From assembly GCA_964363305.1 (NCBI GenBank), contig CAYIHX010000007.1, positions 1 to 64,000 on the forward strand: DNA of 64,000 nt, read 5' to 3'. Of this stretch, positions 7,472-15,222 are shown in pieces. A program made the position numbers and the translations under genes. Source of the DNA: CAYIHX01 sp964363305. Its GTDB lineage: Bacteria; Bdellovibrionota; UBA1018. Below the pieces are notes generated by a model. That model did no database searches and was not told the DNA's origin. It saw nothing but the letters and a program-made list of their open reading frames with translations. Every line of letters begins with the position of its first letter. Position 1 is the stretch's first letter.

Positions 7472-8299
7472 TCAAACCGTGGGGGATCGCCTCCGCATCA
7501 GCCCCTCTTGCGCGGTCGACGCGATCAAACGCCCATCACGAGTAAAGATGCTCCCCCTCACCATCCCGCGGGCGCCCGAAGCCGAGGGACTATGGATGAC
7601 GTGAAGCAACCACTCATCCATCCGAAACGGGCGATGAAACCACATCACGTGATCAATGCTCGCCACCTTCACCTTCCGACTCGCCAGCCCGACGCCATGA
7701 GGTCTGAGCGCAGTCGGCATAAAAGAAAAATCAGATGCATAGGCGAGAAGCGCATGATGCAACCCAGGAGCGTCATCCAAACGATCGGTGGCACGCATCC
7801 AAACGGCATGGCTTTGAAACTTCGATTCAGGAGCAAATAAATCGACGGGATCAATCGAATAAAGCTCGATGGGCCGGGCCGAGAGCGGCTGGGCGAGCAT
7901 CTCGGGAGCGAGCCCCTCAGGCCCTGGCACGACCGGCATCACATCTTGATGCTCGAAGCCCTCTTCGAGCACCTGAAAGGACGCCGACATGTTGAAGATC
8001 GGCCGCCCCTTCTGCATGGCCACCACTCGCCGCGTGGTGAAGCTCCTTCCGTCCCGAATGCGATCGACCTCGTACGTCACCGGCATCGACACGTCCCCGA
8101 GCCTGAGAAAATACGCATGCATCGAATGCGCCAGTCGATCGGACGGCACCGTCTGATAGGCCGCGCTGAGCGACTGCCCCAGCACTTGGCCGCCATAGAC
8201 CTGCCCCCAGCCCAAATCTTGGCTCTGCCCGCGGAACTGGTTTTCGTCCATCCGCTCCAACGACAGCTGCTGAATGAGTTCCTGCAAAACGTTCGCCAT
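7472..8299 (-). CDS. tesB: Acyl-CoA thioesterase II
   Basis: Hydrolyses acyl-CoA to free fatty acid and CoA in the cytoplasm. The 275-residue protein shows the double hotdog layout. The first half has GWGQVYGGQVLGQSLSAAY, LAHSMHAYFLRLGD and RDGRSFTTRRVVAMQKGR, and the second half has SIDHVMWFHRPFRMDEWLL. Together these are hallmark TesB segments, and the length is normal. ATG 8299 was chosen because it has AAGGG at a suitable distance and matches the family start; an upstream alternative at 8332 adds an unlikely basic leader. The 3' end abuts the antitoxin remnant, and the last residues (MRRRSPTV) may be altered by that junction. Confidence 0.93.
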   Translation of the reverse strand: MANVLQELIQQLSLERMDENQFRGQSQDLGWGQVYGGQVLGQSLSAAYQTVPSDRLAHSMHAYFLRLGDVSMPVTYEVDRIRDGRSFTTRRVVAMQKGRPIFNMSASFQVLEEGFEHQDVMPVVPGPEGLAPEMLAQPLSARPIELYSIDPVDLFAPESKFQSHAVWMRATDRLDDAPGLHHALLAYASDFSFMPTALRPHGVGLASRKVKVASIDHVMWFHRPFRMDEWLLHVIHSPSASGARGMVRGSIFTRDGRLIASTAQEGLMRRRSPTV

Positions 8300-8346
8300 C
8301 TTCAACCCTTGACTCCGTTCTCGACGGTGCAATAGCCTGCCGCAAA

Positions 8347-9855
8347 ATGCAAAATTTAGTCACCCGGCTCGGAACCAGGGAATCCCTGAATTTTTTTGCG
8401 CTCTTGTTCCTCGCCGCGGTGATTCTCTGCGGCCAGATCCAAAACGAAGTGATCTACTCCGTTGATGGAATCGTCTACGCATTAATCGGCAAGGAGCTCG
8501 CGCTTCGTCCCCTTCTGGAGTGGGCCGTGCCGACCTGGAACCATCAGCCCTTCTACGAGCACCCTCCCCTCATGCCCTGGCTCCTCGCCCTCAGCTTCAA
8601 AGCTCTGGGCATCAGCACGCTAGCCGCACTCCTCGTGCCGGTAACACTTTCGTTAGGCACCGTGGCCGTGACCTACGGGATCGGGCGCGTACTGGGTGGA
8701 CCTCCGTTCGGTCTACTCGCCGGAGCGGCCCTCACCCTGACGCCTCAGTTTGTAAAAGATGGGCGCAACCCCATGCTCGAGCCGGCGCTCATGTTCTTTC
8801 TGATGCTCACCCTCCTCTTGCACCTTCGCAAACACGCCCTGCTCGCGGGAATCAGCCTTGCGCTGGCCGTCCTTTCAAAAGGTCCGCCCGCCCTCCTCGC
8901 TCCCGCGGTCATGGCGGTCTACTCAATCATCTACGAACGACAGGACCGGGGCGCCCTCATTCGGCTCGGAAAAACGCTCGTGCTCTGCCTCATTCTTTTG
9001 GGAGCATTCGACCTCTGGCACTTCTCGGTCGCGCAGCGCTCCTTTTGGGGCGCCTACCTCGCCAGTCAACTCCGATTCACCATCGTCGAAAGCCGCGGAA
9101 ACGCGACCAACGACTGGACGTACTACCTCGCCATCCTCTTTCGCTACTGGCCCTGGCTTCCCTTCGTGCTCGCCTCGCCCATTGCCTTCGCAAAAAAGCG
9201 GGCACTGAGGCCGGTCGCCCTCGTCGGTGGCCTGGTCTTTTTGGGCACGTTGCTCGGCTTCACGCTCATGAGTCACAAGGCCGCTTGGTATACCGGCATC
9301 TACTACGGAGGCGCGAGCCTGCTCGTCGCCTGCACGCTCTCGCTTGTTTTACCGGCAGAGCGCATCGAACGCGGATTCAAGGTTGCGGTGCTCACGCTCT
9401 GCCTCCCGCTGCTCTTCCTGTCCGCCAGTTTTCCGGGGATTTTACTGAGCTTTGGGCGTCCCTTCGAGACCTTCATGGAGAAAGCCTCACACGACCCAGC
9501 CCACCTACAGGTATCGGGCATGGCGGTCGCCGATTGCATCCCGCTAGAACCCTGGAAGGGACCTTTTTTCTTCACCTTCTACCTCGATGCTACTCGCGTC
9601 GAGTGCGCCGATCCGCAGGCTCGATATCAGCTCATCGACTATCGGAGACCACCGACAGGTTCTTCGACCAGAACCCTCTTCGCGCTTCATCCCTTCGCCT
9701 TAGTCACTTCTTCCTCGAACGAGGGGCCAACCCAGCAACCGAACGAGCCGAAAGCTCGGCGATCACATTTTCAATGCGGCGGTGAGTCTCGTCCGGCAGG
9801 TCCTCCCGCGCGAGCGCCGCAGACAAAAGTCCGACCTGATCAAAACGCCTACTGA
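8347..9855 (+). CDS. GT39-family membrane glycosyltransferase (ArnT/PMT-like)
   Basis: An integral membrane protein of 502 residues with roughly ten hydrophobic segments up to about residue 375. Family marks are the first-loop acidic residue in YSVDGIVYA (Asp40), FYEHPPLMPW (the E-x-P-P-L motif of lipid-linked sugar transferases) and DGRNPMLEPALM. Such enzymes move a sugar from a polyprenyl-phosphate donor to lipid A, protein or another surface acceptor outside the inner membrane; the substrate here is unknown. The last 50 residues are low-complexity and lie antisense to the neighbouring gene (overlap 9704-9855), so the natural stop may have been lost. Confidence 0.8.
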   Translation: MQNLVTRLGTRESLNFFALLFLAAVILCGQIQNEVIYSVDGIVYALIGKELALRPLLEWAVPTWNHQPFYEHPPLMPWLLALSFKALGISTLAALLVPVTLSLGTVAVTYGIGRVLGGPPFGLLAGAALTLTPQFVKDGRNPMLEPALMFFLMLTLLLHLRKHALLAGISLALAVLSKGPPALLAPAVMAVYSIIYERQDRGALIRLGKTLVLCLILLGAFDLWHFSVAQRSFWGAYLASQLRFTIVESRGNATNDWTYYLAILFRYWPWLPFVLASPIAFAKKRALRPVALVGGLVFLGTLLGFTLMSHKAAWYTGIYYGGASLLVACTLSLVLPAERIERGFKVAVLTLCLPLLFLSASFPGILLSFGRPFETFMEKASHDPAHLQVSGMAVADCIPLEPWKGPFFFTFYLDATRVECADPQARYQLIDYRRPPTGSSTRTLFALHPFALVTSSSNEGPTQQPNEPKARRSHFQCGGESRPAGPPARAPQTKVRPDQNAY

Positions 9856-10660
9856 GCCGAAAAATCTCCACACCCGCGCGAGTATCTCCCCACGAGCTCC
9901 CCTCACGAAGCAAGCCGGCCAATACCTCCGCAGACACCTTCTCGCCGACGCGAGCCAGGGCAAGCGAAGCCAAAGGTCTGAGTACGAGATCTTTCTCGCT
10001 CACTCGGCCGATGGTAGCAATGATTCTGGAGTAGAGAGACTGCTTGGATTGCACTCCCCGGAAATCTCGGGCGTAGGAGCTCAAGAGCAGCAAAGATTCC
10101 CGCCGGAGGGCGGCACTTCGTGGATGTCCCACCAACAGAATACATTCCGCGGCACCTCCATCACTACCGATTCGATAAAGCGCCTGGAGCGTGGCGATCT
10201 GAAGTGAACGCCGGTTTGGGTCTTGAGCGATCCTCAGCAGCTCGAGTTCCGCCACCGTCTGGAGCCGCGGACTGTGATTCCCCAACTCCACAACGCCCTC
10301 CAGACTCGCCAGCCACTCCGGCGTAAGAGCCGGTTCATTTCGAAAGGTCTCGATCAAAAAACGCAGGGCATCGACCAGAGCGGGATCATCCACCGCATGA
10401 GCGGTTAAAGCGCTTCTGGTGAGGGCCTCGAGAAATTCCGGCTTTTGCCGCTCGGGGGCCCGCATGTAGCCAATCATCGCGCCCGTCAAACTGTTGTCGC
10501 TTACAGCAACGGATGGCTCCGCCGTCGGCGCACCCGAGGTCGGGCGAAAGACCAGCAACAACACCCCGTTGAGAGCGGTAACGACGACGATCGACCAGAA
10601 CAGGAACTGATTTCTGACCTGATTGAGTCGTTTGTCACGTTGAGCAATGTCTTCATGCAT
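9704..10660 (-). CDS. Single-pass membrane protein with HEAT-like helical repeats
   Basis: A 318-residue protein with a short cytoplasmic start, one transmembrane helix (about residues 22-38, FWSIVVVTALNGVLLLVF) and a periplasmic or cytoplasmic domain made of paired helices. The repeats (LQTVAELELLRIAQ, RSLQIATLQALYRIGS, LVLRPLASLALARVGE, SAEVLAGLLREG) look like HEAT or Armadillo-type scaffolds for protein binding. I do not recognise a specific family. It converges on the GT39 gene with a 152-bp overlap and diverges from the coiled-coil gene upstream. Confidence 0.6.
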   Translation of the reverse strand: MHEDIAQRDKRLNQVRNQFLFWSIVVVTALNGVLLLVFRPTSGAPTAEPSVAVSDNSLTGAMIGYMRAPERQKPEFLEALTRSALTAHAVDDPALVDALRFLIETFRNEPALTPEWLASLEGVVELGNHSPRLQTVAELELLRIAQDPNRRSLQIATLQALYRIGSDGGAAECILLVGHPRSAALRRESLLLLSSYARDFRGVQSKQSLYSRIIATIGRVSEKDLVLRPLASLALARVGEKVSAEVLAGLLREGSSWGDTRAGVEIFRLSRRFDQVGLLSAALAREDLPDETHRRIENVIAELSARSVAGLAPRSRKK

Positions 10661-10775
10661 AGGAATGAACCTAGAGAGCGGATCGGCAAAAGCTGCCGCA
10701 CTCTTTAAGCTTTCTCAGAAATGAAAGGATGAGCGATAATAGAAATTGAGTCTGGCATCACGGAGGAAGTCACTC

Positions 10776-12044
10776 ATGAGCGCATATGTCGGTGAAGCAG
10801 CGAAACGTGGAAGTCCGGGTCAATCGCAGGAATCCCAAGGAGGGATGCTCTCTCAGCTCGAAGACCTTGTCACGACGGCGAAGCGACTCGAAACCGCACT
10901 CAGGGAAGAGCGAGCCGCTAAACATAAACTGCTCGGGGAAATGCAAAGTCAGCACCTTCGCTTCGACCAGGTGCTCGCCGAGGAACGCGCGCGGGGCAAC
11001 GAAAGCGCGACTCGCGAAACAAAGTTCAAACAGGCGCTGACGGCATACCAGGAGAACGAACAGAAAACAGCCGATCGAATCAAGATCGCGCAAAATGAAC
11101 TCCTCGCGGCAAAAACGGAGCTGCAAAAATACAAGCAGGCATGGGTCAATGTCCTCGAAAGAGAACGAGAAGCTAAAATGATTATTCGGGAGTCGCAAGA
11201 TCGCGCCACCCGACTCAATGCACTGGATGCCCAGCTCAAAGAAACGGGCGAGGCACTACTCGAAGAGCGGAAACAAAGGGAACAGAGCGATCGGCATGCG
11301 AAAAACTATCAAGTGGAGCTTCAAAATACGCTCGTACGGCTTCATAGCGCGGAGGCCCGCTTCACTGAACTTTCAAAGGAATTCCAAACCCTCAATCAGG
11401 CCAAGAGAAACATCGACGGCGAGATCAAGCGGGTCGAGGAGACCATCCGCGAACGCTACCGCTGGGAACTGATTCGGGAACGGGAAAAACTCAAAACCGA
11501 GCTCGAGAAGTCTAGCCACACCGAGCGCGAACAGATGAGGGAGGAAATCCGCCAGTCCGTCATGGGCGACTATGAACGAAGGCTTAACCTGGAGAGGGAT
11601 CGGGCCGCGAAGGCGAGCCGAGAGCAGCTCCAGGAGATCGGGCGCCTGAAGGCGGAGCTCGGCGCGACCAAGAATCAATTCTCCCAACAGCTGCAACTGA
11701 CGCACAAAGAAGTCTCGGAGTCGTCCCAACGCTTCAACGAACTGAGCCAGAAAATGGATCAACTTCGGCGCGAAGCGAGCGAAATTCGAACCGGTCTGCC
11801 CCAAGCGGAAAGCCTCGAGGCCGAGGCCTCGAATCTCAAGCAGGAGCTGGGCGGCATCGAGGAGAAATATCGGGAAGAGATCGTGGCTCTGCAGGAGCGA
11901 CTACTCGCCACGAATGAGCGAAAAATCTCCCCGCCAGGGGCCGCCTCACTCGACTGGATCCCTGATCCCCGCGCTCAGCAGCAGGAACGAAAAATGGGAG
12001 TTCCCCCACCCCCTCCCGCCGCGCTAGCTTTATCGAAGAAGTGA
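10776..12044 (+). CDS. Long coiled-coil protein of unknown function
   Basis: A 422-residue, highly charged protein predicted to be coiled coil from about residue 25 to 375: heptads rich in Glu, Lys, Arg, Gln and Leu throughout, with no membrane segment or signal peptide. The tail is short and proline-rich (GVPPPPPAALALSKK). ATG 10776 is preceded by GGAGG at a good distance; the in-frame TTG at 10746 has none. The stop overlaps the start of a GIY-YIG nuclease gene as GTGA (12041-12044), so the two products are made together. An architectural or scaffolding role for the nuclease is possible; a cytoskeletal role is the alternative. Confidence 0.65.
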   Translation: MSAYVGEAAKRGSPGQSQESQGGMLSQLEDLVTTAKRLETALREERAAKHKLLGEMQSQHLRFDQVLAEERARGNESATRETKFKQALTAYQENEQKTADRIKIAQNELLAAKTELQKYKQAWVNVLEREREAKMIIRESQDRATRLNALDAQLKETGEALLEERKQREQSDRHAKNYQVELQNTLVRLHSAEARFTELSKEFQTLNQAKRNIDGEIKRVEETIRERYRWELIREREKLKTELEKSSHTEREQMREEIRQSVMGDYERRLNLERDRAAKASREQLQEIGRLKAELGATKNQFSQQLQLTHKEVSESSQRFNELSQKMDQLRREASEIRTGLPQAESLEAEASNLKQELGGIEEKYREEIVALQERLLATNERKISPPGAASLDWIPDPRAQQQERKMGVPPPPPAALALSKK

Positions 12045-12910
12045 AAAAAAGATTCGATGTCAAATTCGGAGAAGAGTTCTTCCTCTCCCTGCCCCACCTC
12101 CCTGGTGTTTACCGCCTCCTAGGTGAGACCGGCACCGTGATCTATGTCGGCAAGGCAAAAAATCTACGTCGCAGGCTTCTTCAGTACCGAAACGCCAAGC
12201 GACGCAAGGCCCATAGAAAAATGCGAACCCTCGTTCAAGAAGCCCACGAGATTCTGTGGGAGGTCTGCGCCTCTGAGACGGAAGCCTTATTGAGAGAGAC
12301 CCACCTGATTCAAACACTTCGGCCAAAATTCAATGTTGCCGGGGCCTTTTCGTTTCTCTATCCCTTCATTGGGATACAAGAAGAGCGCGGCGTACTTCAG
12401 ATCTTCCTGACGCACCGACCGGACTTTTTTCCGAACGCGCGCATCTACGGTTGCTTCAGATCGCAAAGTTTCACGCTCAAAGCCCTCGACCTCCTGGAGA
12501 CGCTCCTTGCCTGGGTCGCCGTACGCGTTCCCCGCAGAGAGCCCGCCGGACATGGTGTTTTTTCCAGCCAAGGCCGCATCCGCCCCGACAAACTCATCGC
12601 CTTCCGGGGCATTCACCCGTCCTGGGTCGGCCACCTCGAAAGCTTCCTCCTTCGGGGAGCTCGAGACGCGCTGACTCAGCTGGTTCTTGACCTTGCGGAT
12701 CAGCCCCAAGCCAGAAGCCGACCGGGCCAGGTTCAAGATTGCCTTAATTTTTTGGAGTACTTCAGGCGGCATGAGATCCTGACCCTCCACCGCGCCACTA
12801 CGGAAACCCAATTTCCCAGCTACCCAGTGAGTCAAACCCAGCGCGATCCACTGCTGATCCATTATCGCGCCCAGAAAAATAAACCAAATCAATTGACATT
12901 GGGCCCATAA
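12041..12910 (+). CDS. Cho-like GIY-YIG endonuclease (UvrC N-terminal type)
   Basis: A 289-residue protein whose first 95 residues are a UvrC-type GIY-YIG nuclease: LPGVYRLLG (GIY-like), VIYVGKAKNLRRRLLQY (YIG-like with the catalytic Arg context) and ETEALLRETHLIQTLRPKFNV with the metal-binding Glu. UvrC's UVR motif, endonuclease-V-like domain and HhH domain are absent, so it resembles Cho, the stand-alone 3'-incision nuclease of SOS repair, also about 295 residues. The C-terminal 190 residues are poorly conserved. The GTG start lies inside the stop of the coiled-coil gene, so translation is coupled. A role in DNA repair is likely from family; the partner is unusual. Confidence 0.75.
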   Translation: MKKRFDVKFGEEFFLSLPHLPGVYRLLGETGTVIYVGKAKNLRRRLLQYRNAKRRKAHRKMRTLVQEAHEILWEVCASETEALLRETHLIQTLRPKFNVAGAFSFLYPFIGIQEERGVLQIFLTHRPDFFPNARIYGCFRSQSFTLKALDLLETLLAWVAVRVPRREPAGHGVFSSQGRIRPDKLIAFRGIHPSWVGHLESFLLRGARDALTQLVLDLADQPQARSRPGQVQDCLNFLEYFRRHEILTLHRATTETQFPSYPVSQTQRDPLLIHYRAQKNKPNQLTLGP

Positions 12911-12945
12911 AAAAACCTCGGCTCCAAATTACGGCGCCGAGATCT
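12909..12945 (-). terminator. Intrinsic terminator of rpsN
   Basis: CTCGGC (12917-12922) pairs with GCCGAG (12936-12941). On the minus strand the hairpin is followed by seven T residues (12915-12909), ideal for ending rpsN. The other side carries only TCTTTT, so it may also work weakly for the plus-strand nuclease gene. Confidence 0.75.
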
Positions 12946-12957
12946 TTTGCTAAACTC

Positions 12958-13263
12958 TTACCAGCTCGACTTGGTCACGCCAGGAATCAACCCAGCGAGC
13001 GCCAATTCACGAAATTTGATGCGGCAAAGCTGGAATTTACGCAAATTCCCGCGTGGACGACCGGTGAGCGCACATCGATTCCGATAGCGGTTTTCTGCTG
13101 AATTCCGAGGGAGTTTATGGAGTTTTTTGCGTGCCTCCATCCTCTCATCTTCGGGGATTTTGAGATCCTTGGCCTTGGCCCGGAGCTCAATACGGACCGA
13201 TCGGTAACGATCGATCAACATTTTACGCTTTTCATTGTGGTTCACTTTAGCTTTTGACGCCAT
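12958..13263 (-). CDS. rpsN: 30S ribosomal protein S14
   Basis: A 101-residue S14 of the long, zinc-free type: MASKAKVNHNEKR start, basic helices, the KLPRNSAENRYRNRCALTGR signature and GLIPGVTKSSW end. It belongs to the 30S head near the decoding region. ATG 13263 is chosen because the family starts MA-S/K; ten extra upstream residues are unlikely. The gene stands alone rather than in the ribosomal spc operon, and diverges from rpmF over a 101-bp gap. Whether another S14 copy exists elsewhere cannot be seen here. Confidence 0.95.
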   Translation of the reverse strand: MASKAKVNHNEKRKMLIDRYRSVRIELRAKAKDLKIPEDERMEARKKLHKLPRNSAENRYRNRCALTGRPRGNLRKFQLCRIKFRELALAGLIPGVTKSSW

Positions 13264-13364
13264 ATATGTAAGACTGTCTAATTCAACCGCCAAAACGTTT
13301 GCAAATGAAAAATGGCCTCGGTATAGGTCTGACCTCGCAATATTTTAGTTAGACAGAGGTATCC
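13264..13364. promoter_or_regulatory. Divergent rpsN/rpmF promoter region
   Basis: For rpmF, TTGCAA (13299-13304) and TATAGG (13322-13327) are spaced 17 bp and make a plausible promoter. TTGCAA is self-complementary and could also serve the minus strand. The octamer TTAGACAG occurs 8 bp before the rpmF ATG (13349-13356) and, mirrored, 10 bp before the rpsN ATG (13281-13274), suggesting shared control of the two ribosomal genes. Confidence 0.4.
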
Positions 13365-13571
13365 ATGGCAGTTCCCAAGAAAAAAGTGACCCGCAGCCGT
13401 CGTAACATGCGCCGATTTTCGGCGGCCTATCAGCTCGATCCCGTCACGGTGATCACGTCGCCGCTCACAGGCGAGATGACCCGCCCGCACCGCGTGACCG
13501 TTGAAACGATTGCCGCGTACGTTGAAGCGAAGAAGCAGCGCAAGGTTGCCCGCGCTGCCAAAAAAGCTTAA
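13365..13571 (+). CDS. rpmF: 50S ribosomal protein L32
   Basis: A 68-residue basic protein with the invariant L32 start MAVPKKKVTRSRRNMRR. The four-cysteine zinc site found in many L32 proteins is absent (PLTGEMTRPHRV instead), as in E. coli, so this is the zinc-free form. ATG 13365 follows AGAGGT. hinT follows 21 bp downstream on the same strand and is probably cotranscribed. Usual neighbours of rpmF such as plsX and fabH are not present. Confidence 0.93.
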   Translation: MAVPKKKVTRSRRNMRRFSAAYQLDPVTVITSPLTGEMTRPHRVTVETIAAYVEAKKQRKVARAAKKA

Positions 13572-13592
13572 TTCGGCCGAGCGAGCTGCGAG

Positions 13593-13931
13593 ATGGAAAC
13601 CATCTTCAGCAAAATTATCCGAAAAGAAATTCCGGCAAAGATCGTCTTTGAAGATGATCTTTGCCTCGCTTTTTTTGACGTAGCCCCACAGGCTCCTGTT
13701 CACATTCTCATCGTTCCGAAAAAACCGATTCGATCGATCGCGACACTTGGGGCGGACGACGCCACACTGGTGGGCCACCTTCTCTTCAAGGCCCAGGAGA
13801 TCGCTACGGAGCAAGGGCTTGAAGAGGGCTACCGAGTCGTCACCAACGTCGGTGCCTGGGGTGGTCAATCGGTGCCGCATCTCCATTTCCATCTTCTCGG
13901 CGGCCGTCAAATGACGTGGCCTCCGGGTTAA
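13593..13931 (+). CDS. hinT: HIT-family nucleotide hydrolase/phosphoramidase (HinT)
   Basis: A 112-residue HIT protein. It opens METIFSKIIRKEIPAKIVFEDD, contains APVHILIVPKKPI and ends with the catalytic histidine triad HLHFHLLGGR (H-x-H-x-H). HinT proteins hydrolyse AMP-lysine and other purine phosphoramidates in the cytoplasm. Length and motif are complete. It is the second gene after rpmF. Its TAA stop directly abuts the stop of convergent ampG (13931/13932), leaving no room for a terminator between the two units. Confidence 0.93.
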   Translation: METIFSKIIRKEIPAKIVFEDDLCLAFFDVAPQAPVHILIVPKKPIRSIATLGADDATLVGHLLFKAQEIATEQGLEEGYRVVTNVGAWGGQSVPHLHFHLLGGRQMTWPPG

Positions 13932-15194
13932 TCAGCCCTTTCGTGGAAGGCCCCGCTCCCAGACCGGGTAGCGCAAGAGCATCAGCAGGCCTGGAACAGC
14001 CAACGCAATCGACACGACAAAGAAGCTTGGCCATCCCAGCGTCTTGGCCATAAAACCGGTCGGTGACGATGCCAGCACCCGCGCTACGGCCATCAAGCTG
14101 GAGAGCAAGGCGTACTGGCTTGCCGTGAATTTTGCGCGACACAGGGTCATCATGAAGGCGGCATAGGCGGCCGTCCCCATTCCTCCCGCGAGATTCTCAA
14201 GAATGACGGTAGAGACCAAAAGGGAATAGTTCGCGCCCGCCGTCGCCAGCAGGGCAAAAAGAACATTGGTCACCGCCTGAAGGATCCCGAAAAACCACAG
14301 GGAAAAACGCATCCCCAGGCGCATCATGATCGTCCCCCCGATCAGCCCCCCCAGCACGGTGGCCAACATGCCGAAAACCTTATAGACGGCACCGATATCC
14401 GTCTTTGTAAATCCGGTCTGAAGAAGAAAAGGCGTGACCATCGATCCGGCGACGACGTCTCCGAGCTTGTAAAGCACCAGGAACAGAAGAATCTCGAACG
14501 CGCCTGGCCTCGTGAAATAATCCTGAAAAGGCCCGATCACGCCCTCCTGAATTCTTTGAAGAGGAGGTGCCGAGGATCGAAGGTTTGCCTCCACTCTGGG
14601 CTCACGTGCCAGAAAGGTTCCGATCACGCCGATACCGACAGACGCCGCCATAATCAAATAGACCGTCGACCAGGGAAGCTGATCGGCCAGAATCAGCGCC
14701 AACGCGCCCGAAACGATCATCGCAATGCGATACCCGGTAATGCCCACTCCCGTTCCGGCCCCCAGCTCGCTCGCCGGCAGGGATTCAGCGCGGAAAGCGT
14801 CGACGACGATGTCCTGACTCGCGCTCGAAAATGCGACCATGACCGCGAAAAAGGCCATCATCCAAGGCATTGCCGCGGGCGGGGTGAACGCCATCCCCAC
14901 GATCATGATGATCAAAAGCAGCTGGAAAAACAGCATCCACCCGCGGCGACGCCCCAAGCGTCCAAAAAAGGCCGGAGCACTGAAAAGATCCACAAAGGGC
15001 GCCCAAAGAAATTTGAACGTATAGGGCAAGCCAGTCAGCGAGAAGATCCCGATCAGGGTGAGATCGACCTTCTCATCGGTCATCCACGCCTGCAGACTTC
15101 CTCCAGTCAGGCCCAGTGGCAGCCCGGACGAAAAGCCGAGCAGCAAAATTACCGCCATGCGTCGGCTCGCCAGCGCGCGTAAAATGGATTTCAT
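13932..15194 (-). CDS. ampG: AmpG-type muropeptide permease (MFS)
   Basis: A 420-residue, twelve-helix major facilitator protein of the inner membrane. The opening LLGFSSGLPLGLTGGSLQAWM and the loop LPYTFKFLWAPFVDLF are diagnostic of AmpG, which brings GlcNAc-anhydroMurNAc peptides from peptidoglycan turnover back into the cell. The SASQDIVVDAFRAE stretch in the fourth helix region also matches. It is a single-gene unit with the start 28 bp from that of divergent tldD. The stop abuts hinT. Confidence 0.9.
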   Translation of the reverse strand: MKSILRALASRRMAVILLLGFSSGLPLGLTGGSLQAWMTDEKVDLTLIGIFSLTGLPYTFKFLWAPFVDLFSAPAFFGRLGRRRGWMLFFQLLLIIMIVGMAFTPPAAMPWMMAFFAVMVAFSSASQDIVVDAFRAESLPASELGAGTGVGITGYRIAMIVSGALALILADQLPWSTVYLIMAASVGIGVIGTFLAREPRVEANLRSSAPPLQRIQEGVIGPFQDYFTRPGAFEILLFLVLYKLGDVVAGSMVTPFLLQTGFTKTDIGAVYKVFGMLATVLGGLIGGTIMMRLGMRFSLWFFGILQAVTNVLFALLATAGANYSLLVSTVILENLAGGMGTAAYAAFMMTLCRAKFTASQYALLSSLMAVARVLASSPTGFMAKTLGWPSFFVVSIALAVPGLLMLLRYPVWERGLPRKG

Positions 15195-15222
15195 CGAATA
15201 ATGATGAGATACACCTCACAGC

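Noticed and set aside
8520..9785. A 421-codon second frame inside the GT39 gene
   Set aside because: Arg/Pro-rich composition typical of an alternative frame of GC-rich DNA; the GT39 frame has clear membrane helices and family motifs.
12958..13571. Idea that zinc-free S14 and L32 are a Zur-controlled backup pair
   Set aside because: Zinc-free S14 and L32 are also the ordinary form in many Proteobacteria such as E. coli, and no clear Zur box was seen in the gap.
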